A DNA stretch of 26,401 nucleotides from an uncultured Clostridium sp. (GCA_900554365.1 USGY01000022.1:1-26401); one strand, 5' to 3'; positions 1 through 8,221 are shown, numbered from the stretch's first letter. The notes: generated by a model from the sequence alone, not told the origin. Translations and numbers: made by a program.

Positions 1-795
1 AAAGACTTAGTATTACTAGATGTAACACCATTATCATTAGGTATTGAAACATATGGTGGAGTATTTACAAAATTAATTGACAGAAACACAACAATACCAA
101 CTAAAAAATCACAAGTATTCTCAACAGCAGCAGATGGTCAAACATCAGTAGAAATTCATGTTCTACAAGGTGAAAGAGAAATGGCTGCATATAACAAAAC
201 ATTAGGAAGATTCCAATTAACAGGAATTCCAGCAGCACCAAGAGGAGTACCTCAAATCGAAGTTACATTTGATATAGATGCAAATGGTATAGTACATGTA
301 TCTGCTAAAGATTTAGCTACAGGAAATAGCCAAAATGTTGCAATTACAGCTTCTACAAACTTATCAGATGATGATATCGATAAAGCTGTAAAAGATGCTC
401 AAGCACATGCTGAAGAAGATAAAAAGAAAAAAGAAGAAATTGAAGTTAAAAATAATGCAGAAAGTTTAGTATATAACAGTGAAAAAACTTTAAAAGACTT
501 AGGAGATAAAATTAGCGGTGAGGAAAAGGCAAAAGTTGAAGCAGAAATTGATAATACTAAAAAAGCATTAGAGACAAACGACACTGAAAAGATCAAAGAA
601 GCAACAGAAAAATTAACAAAAGTATTCTATGATATGTCAGAACAATTATATAAAAATGCAAATCCTAATGGAGCTGCTGGAGCACAAGGTGCTGGAACAG
701 CAAATGCTGGTGAAGGTCCAAAAACAGATGCTAACGGAAATGTATATGATGCAGACTACAAAGTAGAAGACGACAAAAAAGATGAAAACAAATAA
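1..795 (+). CDS. dnaK: Chaperone protein DnaK (Hsp70), 3' part
   Basis: ATP-driven Hsp70 chaperone that folds and protects cytosolic proteins with DnaJ and GrpE. The open frame runs in from the left edge, so the ATPase domain lies outside the window. The first visible residues, DVTPLSLGIET, are the conserved linker and start of the substrate-binding domain. They are followed by the beta-sandwich (NTTIPTKKSQVFSTA, GRFQLTGIPAAPRG, FDIDANGIVHVSA), the helical lid and a Gly/Ala/Asn-rich tail ending in a charged DDKKDENK. About 264 codons are present, which fits the last 40% of a normal DnaK. A start at 181 would be false because the frame is open and conserved upstream of it. dnaJ follows 74 bp downstream on the same strand, the usual dnaK-dnaJ order. 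Identity is certain; only the 5' end is missing. Confidence 0.98.
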   Translation, partial: KDLVLLDVTPLSLGIETYGGVFTKLIDRNTTIPTKKSQVFSTAADGQTSVEIHVLQGEREMAAYNKTLGRFQLTGIPAAPRGVPQIEVTFDIDANGIVHVSAKDLATGNSQNVAITASTNLSDDDIDKAVKDAQAHAEEDKKKKEEIEVKNNAESLVYNSEKTLKDLGDKISGEEKAKVEAEIDNTKKALETNDTEKIKEATEKLTKVFYDMSEQLYKNANPNGAAGAQGAGTANAGEGPKTDANGNVYDADYKVEDDKKDENK

Positions 796-810
796 TCACT
801 AATTATAGTC

Positions 811-846
811 AGAGGGATTAAAGGTGTATTCCTTTAATCTCTTTGT
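811..846 (+). terminator. Stem-loop between dnaK and dnaJ
   Basis: Positions 811-824 pair with 831-844 (14 bp with one G.U, 6-nt loop), followed by a weak U-rich run (ctttgttct). It sits exactly between dnaK and dnaJ. It could be a partial terminator or an mRNA-stabilising hairpin that lowers dnaJ relative to dnaK. This is inference from the fold only. Confidence 0.6.
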
Positions 847-869
847 TCTAAGAAGGGATGAATAAGATA

Positions 870-2039
870 ATGGCAGAAAAAAGAGATTATTATGAGGTAT
901 TAGGCGTAAATAAAAATGCAACAGATGAAGAATTAAAAAAAGCTTATCGTAAGCTTGCAAAAAAATATCACCCTGATGCTAATCCAGATAATAAAGAAGA
1001 AGCAGAAGCTAAGTTTAAAGAAGTAAATGAAGCATATGAAAATTTATCTGATCCACAAAAAAGAAAGATGTATGATCAATTTGGACATAATGGACCTCAA
1101 GGCTTTGGAGGAGGAGCCGGTGGACCATTTGGTGGTCAAGGTGGATATTATTCTTATAATGGATCTGGATTTGATGGATTCAGCGATTTTGGAGATTTGG
1201 GCGATATATTCTCTTCATTTTTTGGAGGAGGATTTAGTGGGAAAAATTCATCAGCAAGAAGACAAGGACCTACAAAAGGTTCTGATTTAAATGTTAGATT
1301 AGATATTACATTTGAACAAGCTTTTTCAGGAGTAGAAAAAGAAATAGTAATAACTAGAGATGAAGAATGTTCATCATGTCATGGAACAGGTGCCAAACCA
1401 GGAAGTTCACCAATTAAATGTCCTACATGTCATGGAACTGGTCAAGTAACACAAGTTCAAAATACAATATTAGGTCAAATGCAAACAACAAGACCATGTA
1501 GTGCATGTCATGGAACAGGTGAAATTATAAATGATCCATGTGATACATGCCATGGAAAAGGAACTGTTAGAAAACAACCAAAAATCAGAGTAAAAATACC
1601 TGCTGGTATTGATGATAATCAAACAGTTGTATTAAGAGGTGAAGGTGAACCTGGTAAAAAAGGTGGACCTAAAGGTGATTTATATATAACTGTAAGAATA
1701 AAGAAACATAGTATTTTTACAAGAAAAGGTAATAATGTACTTTGTGAGGTTCCAATAACTATTACTCAAGCTACACTTGGAGCAGACTTGGAAATTCCTA
1801 TGGTTGATGGTACAAAAGAAACCTATAAAATACCAGAAGGAACTCAAACAGGAAGCAAATTTACTATTAGAAATAAAGGATTTAAATCAATAAATTCTAG
1901 TAGTGTTGGTGATTTTATATTTAATGTTACAGTGCAAACACCAAAAAGATTATCAAGAGAACAAAGAGACTTATTAGTACAATTAGCTAGAACAATGAAT
2001 GAACAACCACCAATAAAAAAACGTGGACTATTTGGATAA
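870..2039 (+). CDS. dnaJ: Chaperone protein DnaJ (Hsp40)
   Basis: Co-chaperone that delivers unfolded clients to DnaK and stimulates its ATPase. From the ATG at 870 the protein is 389 aa and starts MAEKRDYYEVLG, typical of the family. It has a J domain with HPD at residues 34-36, a Gly/Phe-rich linker (about 74-125), four zinc-binding CxxCxGxG repeats (CSSCHGTG, CPTCHGTG, CSACHGTG, CDTCHGKG) and the C-terminal substrate domains. This is a full-length class I DnaJ. An in-frame ATG at 858 abuts the ribosome-binding site AGAAGGG (851-857) with no spacing, so 870 is the better start. It is probably co-transcribed with dnaK and ends at its own terminator. Confidence 0.97.
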   Translation: MAEKRDYYEVLGVNKNATDEELKKAYRKLAKKYHPDANPDNKEEAEAKFKEVNEAYENLSDPQKRKMYDQFGHNGPQGFGGGAGGPFGGQGGYYSYNGSGFDGFSDFGDLGDIFSSFFGGGFSGKNSSARRQGPTKGSDLNVRLDITFEQAFSGVEKEIVITRDEECSSCHGTGAKPGSSPIKCPTCHGTGQVTQVQNTILGQMQTTRPCSACHGTGEIINDPCDTCHGKGTVRKQPKIRVKIPAGIDDNQTVVLRGEGEPGKKGGPKGDLYITVRIKKHSIFTRKGNNVLCEVPITITQATLGADLEIPMVDGTKETYKIPEGTQTGSKFTIRNKGFKSINSSSVGDFIFNVTVQTPKRLSREQRDLLVQLARTMNEQPPIKKRGLFG

Positions 2040-2042
2040 AAT

Positions 2043-2078
2043 AAAAAAGCAATAATTTTAGAGATTATTGCTTTTTTT
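2043..2078 (+). terminator. Rho-independent terminator after dnaJ
   Basis: AAAAGCAATAAT pairs with ATTATTGCTTTT around a short loop and is followed by a run of seven T. It lies directly after the dnaJ stop codon and closes the dnaK-dnaJ transcription unit. Confidence 0.9.
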
Positions 2079-2102
2079 AATATTTTTTAAAATTACATAC
2101 TA

Positions 2103-2131
2103 TTGAGTTTTGCAAGTGATTGTGGTAAAAT
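2103..2131 (+). promoter_or_regulatory. SigA-type promoter for the esterase cassette
   Basis: TTGAGT (2103-2108), a 17-bp spacer and TAAAAT (2126-2131), with TGG just before the -10 making it an extended -10. It lies between the dnaJ terminator and the first cassette gene. No other promoter is obvious before typA, so it may also serve rlmN through plsC. Confidence 0.65.
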
Positions 2132-2180
2132 ATAGAAAGTTTTAAGAGATTGAAATAGAATTATTTAAGGAAGTAAAACA

Positions 2181-3068
2181 ATGATTAAAAAAGTATTAAG
2201 CAGAATAGCTGTTTTAATGATTGTAGCAATAGTTTTAGGTATAATAGTTGCTGGATATTATAAATTTGTGGGAGTTGAAAGTTCTGCTCCTAGCCAAAAA
2301 AATTACACATACAATATACAAACTGAAAAATTCATGAATAGAAATGTATATATAATCACTCCAATAGGAGGTGCAACTAATAATAAAGTAATAATGTATC
2401 TTCATGGAGGAGCATATGTTGCAGAAATAGGTGGAGATCATTGGAATATGGTAGGAAGACTTATTGAAGACACAGGTTCTACAATAGTATTACCAGATTA
2501 TCCATTAGCACCTAAATATACATATAAAGATGTATTTAAAATGATGGAACCATTGTATAAAGAAGTAGAAGAAAAAGTTGGAGCTAATAATTTAATATTA
2601 ATGGGAGATTCAGCTGGTGGAGGTATGAGTTTAGCGTTAATTGAAAAAATATCAACACAAAATAATTATGAAATTCCATCCAAAACAATATTAATTTCTC
2701 CATGGCTAGATGTTAGATTAAACAATCCACAAATAAGTAAGGTGAAAAAAAATGACAAAGAATTAAATAAGGAAAGCCTAAGACTTGCTGGAATTGCATA
2801 TGCGGGAGATGATGGAATAGATAACTATTTGGTTAATCCGGTAGATGGAGATATTTCAAAATTAAAAAATGTAACAATTTTTACAGGAACATATGATATT
2901 TTAAATCCTGATACTCATATTTTGGAAGATAAGGCTAAACAACAAGGAATTGATATTCAATTAAAAGAATACGAAAAAGCAGGACATATATGGATTGTTA
3001 ACCAAAAATGGGATAAATCATTAGTAGAAAGAGGATATAATGATTTAATTGAAGTGGTAAAAAAATAG
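2181..3068 (+). CDS. Membrane-anchored alpha/beta hydrolase (HSL-type esterase)
   Basis: Predicted carboxylesterase/acyl hydrolase of the hormone-sensitive-lipase-like alpha/beta hydrolase family (abhydrolase_3), 295 aa. Residues about 7-26 are a hydrophobic N-terminal anchor after three lysine/arginine residues, so the catalytic domain is probably outside the membrane. Family motifs are intact: oxyanion HGGAY at 75-79, nucleophile elbow GDSAGG with Ser144, acid Asp239 in GTYDILNPD, and His269 in KAGHIW. A ribosome-binding site AAGGAAG precedes the ATG. It is the first gene of a cassette with an acyltransferase-like protein 18 bp downstream and a six-TM protein. The substrate is unknown; the context suggests it handles the same acyl group as its neighbour. 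Confidence 0.85.
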   Translation: MIKKVLSRIAVLMIVAIVLGIIVAGYYKFVGVESSAPSQKNYTYNIQTEKFMNRNVYIITPIGGATNNKVIMYLHGGAYVAEIGGDHWNMVGRLIEDTGSTIVLPDYPLAPKYTYKDVFKMMEPLYKEVEEKVGANNLILMGDSAGGGMSLALIEKISTQNNYEIPSKTILISPWLDVRLNNPQISKVKKNDKELNKESLRLAGIAYAGDDGIDNYLVNPVDGDISKLKNVTIFTGTYDILNPDTHILEDKAKQQGIDIQLKEYEKAGHIWIVNQKWDKSLVERGYNDLIEVVKK

Positions 3069-3086
3069 TTTAAGAAAGGCAATAAA

Positions 3087-4385
3087 ATGAAAACTAAAAA
3101 AGAAGAAAATAAATTATATTGGAGAAGATTGGATAATTCAGCAAAAATCTTTCCAATGTCTGCAGGAAAAAAATATAGTACAGTTTTTAGATTGTCAGCA
3201 GTAATGAAAGAAAAAGTTCATCCCAAATTATTAGAAGAGGCGGTAATTCAGGCTTTAGATAAATATAAGAGCTTTAAAGTAAGAATGAAAACAGGATTCT
3301 TTTGGAATTATTTAGAAGATAATCCTAAAAAACCTATAATTGAAAGAGAAAAAGATTATCCTTGTAAATATATTAATCCAAAAACAAATAATAATTATAT
3401 GTTTAAAGTAACTTATTTTGACAAAAAAATTAATATAGATATATTTCATTCTTTAACAGATGGAAATAATGGAAATACATTTTTTAAAGAAATAATTTAT
3501 AATTATTTAGAATTATTACATCCAGATGTATTCAAAGATGAAAGAAATACTAGAAAAATGGATGATGATTATAACACAGAAGATAGTTATATGAAAAATT
3601 ATAATAAAAAATTAAAAGGAAATCCTTCATTAGTTAAAGCATATGTACTAAATGGATCAAAAATAAAATTTGGTGCAATTTCAGCAATACATGAAATAAT
3701 AAATTTAGAACAACTAAAAGAAAAATGTAAAAAAGCTGATTCAACAATAACACAATATTTAACAGCTGTTTTAATATATACTATATATGAGGAAAACTAT
3801 AAAAAAAGCAACGGGAAAAGACCAATAAAAATATGTATACCTGTAAATTTAAAAAAATATTTTCCTTCTAAAACTATGTCAAATTTCTTTTCTTATATAA
3901 CTTTAAGTGCAAAAATGGAAGAATTACATACATTTGAGGAAATATTAGATTTTGTAAAAAAAGACTTTAAAGCTAAGTTAAAAGAAGAGGAAATAGCTAA
4001 AACAATGTCTGCAAATGTAAAATTAGGAACGAATTTTGCAGTAAAAGTAATTCCATTATTTTTAAAGAAAATTTTGGTAAGATTAAGTTACATAGAAATT
4101 AGAAAATATACAACAACAACATATTCTAATATTGGAAGAATCGGAATTATAGGAAAATATCAAGATTATATAGATTATTTTTTGATGCTTATTGCACCAG
4201 AGCCAGTTGAAAAAATAAAATGTTCAAGTTGTACTTTTGAAAATAAAATGGTGTTTACATTTACATCAATTTTAAGAGATAATAAAATAGAAAAAAGATT
4301 TTGTCAATTCTTACAAGAAAAAGGGATTGATGTAAAAATAGAAAGTAATGGTGTTTTAGATGATATATCCAAAGAAGTTAAGTAG
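3087..4385 (+). CDS. Condensation/alcohol-acetyltransferase-like protein
   Basis: 432-aa protein with the two-lobed fold pattern of CoA-dependent acyltransferases (alcohol acetyltransferase/condensation-domain superfamily). The diagnostic HxxxDG motif is visible as HSLTDG at residues 121-126 inside IDIFHSLTDGNNG, preceded by an N-terminal lobe with LLEEAVIQALDKYKSFKVR. The C-terminal lobe includes KICIPVNLKKYFPSKTMSN, like the acceptor-channel region of such enzymes. His121 would be the general base for acyl transfer. There is no signal peptide, so it should be cytosolic or membrane-peripheral. It lies between the esterase (18 bp upstream) and a membrane protein whose start codon lies inside its 3' end, implying coupled translation. 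The acyl donor and acceptor cannot be read from sequence. Confidence 0.75.
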   Translation: MKTKKEENKLYWRRLDNSAKIFPMSAGKKYSTVFRLSAVMKEKVHPKLLEEAVIQALDKYKSFKVRMKTGFFWNYLEDNPKKPIIEREKDYPCKYINPKTNNNYMFKVTYFDKKINIDIFHSLTDGNNGNTFFKEIIYNYLELLHPDVFKDERNTRKMDDDYNTEDSYMKNYNKKLKGNPSLVKAYVLNGSKIKFGAISAIHEIINLEQLKEKCKKADSTITQYLTAVLIYTIYEENYKKSNGKRPIKICIPVNLKKYFPSKTMSNFFSYITLSAKMEELHTFEEILDFVKKDFKAKLKEEEIAKTMSANVKLGTNFAVKVIPLFLKKILVRLSYIEIRKYTTTTYSNIGRIGIIGKYQDYIDYFLMLIAPEPVEKIKCSSCTFENKMVFTFTSILRDNKIEKRFCQFLQEKGIDVKIESNGVLDDISKEVK

Positions 4386-4923
4386 TAAAAAAGGTGAATT
4401 GATTTTAAAAATATGTATAATATGTTCAATTTTAATGGCGATAGTATTGTTCATTATAAATAAAGCATTAACACCTCAAATTCCATGGGCAGCTTTAACA
4501 AATGCGGGAATAGTTTATATTTGGGTCACTGTTTTATATGCAATAAATAAAAATATTAATATAGCTGGACATGTTTTAGTTCAAACAATAGCTATATCAA
4601 TATTGTCAATATATATAGATTATATGCTAGGATTTAGAGGTTGGGCTATTAATATAGCAATTCCAATATTAATAATAATTTCTAATATAACGATGTTGGT
4701 TTTGACAATTGTAAGTCATAAAAAATATATAAAATATGCAATATATCAGCTTGTAATAGTTATATTTAGTATGATACCAGTTGTATTAATGCATGAAAAT
4801 TATATAAACAACAAAGTTTTAACTATAGTTGCAACAGGAATATCAATTTTAAATTTGATTTTAACACTTACATTATGTGCAACTGACGTAAAAGAAGCGG
4901 TTATTAGAAAGTTTCATATGTAA
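4360..4923 (+). CDS. Six-TM membrane protein (DUF6320-like) without its zinc ribbon
   Basis: 187-aa integral membrane protein with about six hydrophobic segments (roughly 14-34, 42-61, 67-88, 93-116, 123-143, 150-172). It resembles the membrane part of DUF6320-type proteins that I recall next to HSL-type esterases and acetyltransferase-like genes in Clostridia. As I recall them, those homologues begin with a CxxC...CPxC zinc ribbon ahead of a short YPxL/FPKI segment. Here the protein starts at about that segment (MIYPKKL) and has no N-terminal cysteine pair. The ATG at 4360 lies 26 bp inside the upstream gene and has no good ribosome-binding site, so translation is probably coupled. rlmN follows after 23 bp. 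Function unknown; the family assignment is from memory and should be checked. Confidence 0.65.
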   Translation: MIYPKKLSSKKGELILKICIICSILMAIVLFIINKALTPQIPWAALTNAGIVYIWVTVLYAINKNINIAGHVLVQTIAISILSIYIDYMLGFRGWAINIAIPILIIISNITMLVLTIVSHKKYIKYAIYQLVIVIFSMIPVVLMHENYINNKVLTIVATGISILNLILTLTLCATDVKEAVIRKFHM

Positions 4924-4946
4924 AGTAGGGAAGGAATGAAATAAAA

Positions 4947-5972
4947 ATGAAAAACATAAAAGATTACAATTTACCCGAATTAAAAGAAGAACTAAAAAGC
5001 ATAGGAGAAAAGCCATTTAGAGCTGAACAAATATTTAAATGGATTTATCAGGAGAAAGTGAAAACATTTGATGAAATGACAAATTTATCTTTAGATTTAA
5101 GAAAAAAATTAAAAGAAAATTATACAATGTGTAATTTCAAGATTTTAAGAAAGCAAGAATCAAGAGATGGAACAATAAAATATTTATTTGACGTATTAGA
5201 CGGAAATGCAATAGAAACAGTACTTATGAGCTATCATCATGGATATAGTATATGTGTTTCTTCACAAATAGGTTGTAGAATGGGATGCAAGTTCTGTGCA
5301 TCGACAGGTATAAAATGTGTAAGAAATTTAACATCAGGAGAAATTGCAGAACAAATATTAGCAGTTGAACAAGATACAGGTTACAGGATATCTAATGTTG
5401 TATTTATGGGAATAGGAGAACCTTTAGATAATTATGATAATGTTATAAATGCAATACATATTATAAATAATGATAAAGGTTTAAATATTGGAGCAAGACA
5501 TATAAGCTTATCAACAAGTGGATTAGTACCTAAAATATATCAATTATCAAAAGAAAATATACCATGTACATTATCAATTTCATTACATGCAACTAATAAT
5601 GAAAAAAGAAGTAGCATGATGCCTATAAATAATGCTTATCCAATAGAAGAATTAATACAAGCTTGCAAAGATTATATTGCTGTTACAAATCGTAGAATAT
5701 CTTTTGAATATGCACTTGCAAAAGATAACAATGATAATTTAGAAGATGCTAAGCAATTAGTTCATTTATTAAAAGGAATGTTATGTCATGTAAATTTAAT
5801 TCCTATAAATAAAATTGAAAATGGTGAATACACAAAAAGTTCAAATGAAAATATAATGAAATTTAGAGATTATTTGAATGATCATGGGATTGTTGCAACA
5901 ATAAGAAGAGAATTAGGTTCAGATATTGATGCAGCATGCGGACAATTAAGAAGAAAAAACTTAAAGGAGTAA
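4947..5972 (+). CDS. rlmN: Dual-specificity 23S rRNA/tRNA adenine C2-methyltransferase RlmN
   Basis: Radical-SAM enzyme that methylates C2 of A2503 in 23S rRNA and A37 of certain tRNAs, supporting decoding fidelity. The 341-aa protein has the family's CxxxCxxC iron-sulfur cluster motif at Cys110, Cys114 and Cys117 (GCRMGCKFCAST), the glycine-rich SAM motif MGIGEPLDN (154-162), and the C-terminal methylatable Cys331 in DAACGQL that forms the protein-RNA adduct. Length is normal. A ribosome-binding site (GGAAGGAA) precedes the ATG. It follows the esterase cassette after 23 bp and precedes the P-loop/Asp23 gene by 3 bp, so it is in the same operon. Confidence 0.97.
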   Translation: MKNIKDYNLPELKEELKSIGEKPFRAEQIFKWIYQEKVKTFDEMTNLSLDLRKKLKENYTMCNFKILRKQESRDGTIKYLFDVLDGNAIETVLMSYHHGYSICVSSQIGCRMGCKFCASTGIKCVRNLTSGEIAEQILAVEQDTGYRISNVVFMGIGEPLDNYDNVINAIHIINNDKGLNIGARHISLSTSGLVPKIYQLSKENIPCTLSISLHATNNEKRSSMMPINNAYPIEELIQACKDYIAVTNRRISFEYALAKDNNDNLEDAKQLVHLLKGMLCHVNLIPINKIENGEYTKSSNENIMKFRDYLNDHGIVATIRRELGSDIDAACGQLRRKNLKE

Positions 5973-5975
5973 GAT

Positions 5976-6860
5976 ATGTTATTAGATGATATAAAAGAAA
6001 AATTGCCATTTATGAAAAAAATAAAAGTATATGCTTTTGTAGGGCCATCAGGAACTGGAAAGAGTTATAGAGCTCAAATGGTAGCAGGTCAAAAAGGTAC
6101 TCATTTTATAATTGATGACGGATTATTAATTAAAGATAATGAAGTAATTGCAGGAGAATCAGCCAAAAAAGCTGAAACCAAGGTTGCAACTGTTAAACAT
6201 GCATTATTTTATGAAGATAGTGAAAAAGCAGAAATTGTAAAAGCGTTTAAAAAATATAAGCCAGATAAAATATTAATATTAGGAACATCAGATGGAATGG
6301 TAGAAAAAATTGCTTCTAATTTAGGATTACCTCCAATTTCAGATACAACATATATAACAGATGTAGCTACTCAAAAAGAAATAGAAACAGCAAGACGAAT
6401 AAGAGTAACAGAAGGAAAACATGTAATTCCAGTACCTACATTTGAAATAAAAAAAGATTTTTCTGGATATTTATTAGATCCGTTACAAATATTTAAATCA
6501 ACAGGAAAAGGACAAAAACCGTATATATCAGAAAAATCTATAATAAGACCAACATTTAGTTATTTAGGAAAATTTACAATATCAGATCTAGTGTTTAGAC
6601 AAATACTTGAATATTTAGTAATTCAATTTCCTGCTATACATAAAATTCTAAGAACTAGAGTAGACAATTTTGGAGATGGAGCTAAAATATATGTCGAAGT
6701 TAGCATAGTGTATGGCTATAATGTAATAGAAGGACTAAAAGAATTTAAACAAAAAGCACAAAAAGAAATAGAAAAGCTAACTGCAATGAATGTTGTAGAA
6801 TTAGATATTGTAGCTAAAAATATTTATGTTGAACAAGATGACAATAAGGAGGAAGAGTAA
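5976..6860 (+). CDS. P-loop NTPase fused to an Asp23/YloU-like domain
   Basis: 294-aa protein that I do not recognise as a named enzyme. Residues about 14-135 look like a P-loop nucleotide-binding domain: Walker A GPSGTGKS at 23-30 after a beta strand (KVYAFV), acidic pair Asp47-Asp48, and a second strand DKILILGTSDG (98-107). A linker of about 50 residues follows. Residues about 191-286 (RPTFSYLGKFTISDLVFRQI, then IYVEVSIVYGYNV and MNVVELDIVAKNIYV) follow the pattern of Asp23/Gls24/YloU alkaline-shock proteins: helix, strand with alternating hydrophobics, V-x-x-G-x-x-V, terminal strand. The ribosome-binding site AAAGGAG is strong. It sits 3 bp after rlmN and overlaps cmk by one base (TAATG), so the three are tightly coupled. 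A role in envelope stress or RNA metabolism is only inference. Confidence 0.75.
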   Translation: MLLDDIKEKLPFMKKIKVYAFVGPSGTGKSYRAQMVAGQKGTHFIIDDGLLIKDNEVIAGESAKKAETKVATVKHALFYEDSEKAEIVKAFKKYKPDKILILGTSDGMVEKIASNLGLPPISDTTYITDVATQKEIETARRIRVTEGKHVIPVPTFEIKKDFSGYLLDPLQIFKSTGKGQKPYISEKSIIRPTFSYLGKFTISDLVFRQILEYLVIQFPAIHKILRTRVDNFGDGAKIYVEVSIVYGYNVIEGLKEFKQKAQKEIEKLTAMNVVELDIVAKNIYVEQDDNKEEE

Positions 6861-7516
6861 TGATAGTAGCAATTGATGGACCTGCTGGAAGCGGAAAAGG
6901 AACAATTACAGAAATAGTAAGTAAAAAACTTAATTTAACTAATATTGGATCAGGTGGAGCTTATAGATGTGTTGCATTATTAGCAATTAGAAATAATTTA
7001 AAAGTTGAGCAAGAAGAAAAAATTGTAGATATTCTTGATAAATCAAAAATTGAATTTAAGAATGAAGATGAAAAAGATTTAATATACTTAAATGGAGAAG
7101 ATGTAACAAATAGAATAAGAGAAAAAGATGTTGCTCAAATTGTTTCTTTAATATCTTCTATAAAAGCTGTTAGATTTAAATTAAATGATATATTTAGACA
7201 AATAGCAAAAAATCAAGATGTTATAATGGAAGGAAGAGATATTGGAACATATGTATTTCCAAATGCTGATGTCAAAATATATTTAGATGCTAGCGAAGAT
7301 GTAAGAGCTAAAAGACGTATGGAACAAAATGAAAAATTAGGAATAAAAATGTCATATGAAGAAGTTTTAGAAAATATAAAAGCACGTGATAAAAATGACA
7401 AAGAAAAAGAAATTGGAGCTTTAAAACAAGCAGATGATGCAATTTACATAAATTCAGACAATTTAACAATTGATGAAGTAGCTGAAACTGTAATAGAAGC
7501 AATAAATAATAAATAA
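6860..7516 (+). CDS. cmk: Cytidylate kinase (divergent)
   Basis: Phosphorylates CMP/dCMP to the diphosphate using ATP in pyrimidine nucleotide salvage and synthesis. Length is normal (218 aa). Visible family motifs are Walker A GPAGSGKGT (7-15), EGRDIGTYVFPNADVKIYLD, and a C-terminal ADDAIYINSDNLTIDEV. Two substrate-binding stretches are unusual. The family's D-S/T-G-A-x-Y-R near residue 30 reads GSGGAYR, with Gly replacing the conserved Asp. The arginine-rich lid RDxRDxxR reads RDKNDKEK. Otherwise the gene is intact and has a strong AAGGAGG site overlapping the upstream gene's end. Most likely Cmk with diverged substrate contacts. In many Firmicutes cmk is followed by plsC, as here. Confidence 0.9.
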   Translation: MIVAIDGPAGSGKGTITEIVSKKLNLTNIGSGGAYRCVALLAIRNNLKVEQEEKIVDILDKSKIEFKNEDEKDLIYLNGEDVTNRIREKDVAQIVSLISSIKAVRFKLNDIFRQIAKNQDVIMEGRDIGTYVFPNADVKIYLDASEDVRAKRRMEQNEKLGIKMSYEEVLENIKARDKNDKEKEIGALKQADDAIYINSDNLTIDEVAETVIEAINNK

Positions 7517-7536
7517 ATGAAAGGATTTCGTTTAAA

Positions 7537-8145
7537 ATGGAAAAGTTTAAGCAAGGAATAAAAAGCGTTATAAAATGGATAGTTAGAGGAGCTTTATATA
7601 TTTTCTTTAAAGTTGTATATAGAGTAGATATAAAAGGATTGGAGAACGTACCAAAAGAAGGACCATTAATATTTTGTGGAAATCATAGAAGTTATTTAGA
7701 TCCACCTTTAATGGTTTGCACAGCTAAAAGAGACATGAAATTTCTAGCAAAAGAAGAATTATATAATAACAAATTTCTAGCATTTTTAGGTTGGGTATTT
7801 GAAGCTATACCAGTAAAAAGAGATGAAAAAGATGTTGCTGCAATAAAAGCATCTTTAAAAGATTTAAAACAAGGAAAATGTATAGCACTATTTCCAGAAG
7901 GTACAAGAAATGGATTAGAAAAAGGTGAAAAAGTAAAAGATGGAGTAGCCTTCTTTGCAGTAAGAAGCGGTGCTAAAGTAGTGCCATGTGGTATAAAAGG
8001 TGGAACAAAAGAACAAAGAAAAATGACTATTACATATGGAAAACCACTAGACTATACTAAATATAAAAGTCAAGTTAAAGATAAAGAAGTGTTAGAAAAA
8101 GTAACAACAGAAATTATGGATAATATAATAGAATTAGCAAAATAA
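7537..8145 (+). CDS. plsC: 1-acyl-sn-glycerol-3-phosphate acyltransferase (PlsC family)
   Basis: Membrane enzyme that adds the second acyl chain to lysophosphatidic acid, making phosphatidic acid for all phospholipids. The 202-aa protein carries all family blocks: catalytic NHRSYLD (His50, Asp55), the KRD block IPVKRD (91-96), FPEGTR (119-124) and the VPCGIKG block near residue 150. A hydrophobic N-terminal stretch (about 12-30) would associate with the membrane. The ribosome-binding site AAAGGA lies about 11 bp before the ATG. It is the last gene of the rlmN-cmk operon, separated by 20 bp from cmk. The exact substrate may differ, since several paralogues often exist. Confidence 0.93.
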   Translation: MEKFKQGIKSVIKWIVRGALYIFFKVVYRVDIKGLENVPKEGPLIFCGNHRSYLDPPLMVCTAKRDMKFLAKEELYNNKFLAFLGWVFEAIPVKRDEKDVAAIKASLKDLKQGKCIALFPEGTRNGLEKGEKVKDGVAFFAVRSGAKVVPCGIKGGTKEQRKMTITYGKPLDYTKYKSQVKDKEVLEKVTTEIMDNIIELAK

Positions 8146-8188
8146 AACTATGTAAACGTTACCAAAAACACTAATCTACATAAAATGA

Positions 8189-8217
8189 TTGACAAAATAT
8201 TTAAATAGGTATATAAT
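8189..8217 (+). promoter_or_regulatory. Consensus SigA promoter of typA
   Basis: TTGACA (8189-8194), 17-bp spacer, TATAAT (8212-8217): a perfect consensus. Transcription would start near 8224, inside or at the foot of the following hairpin. Confidence 0.85.
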
Positions 8218-8221
8218 TATT

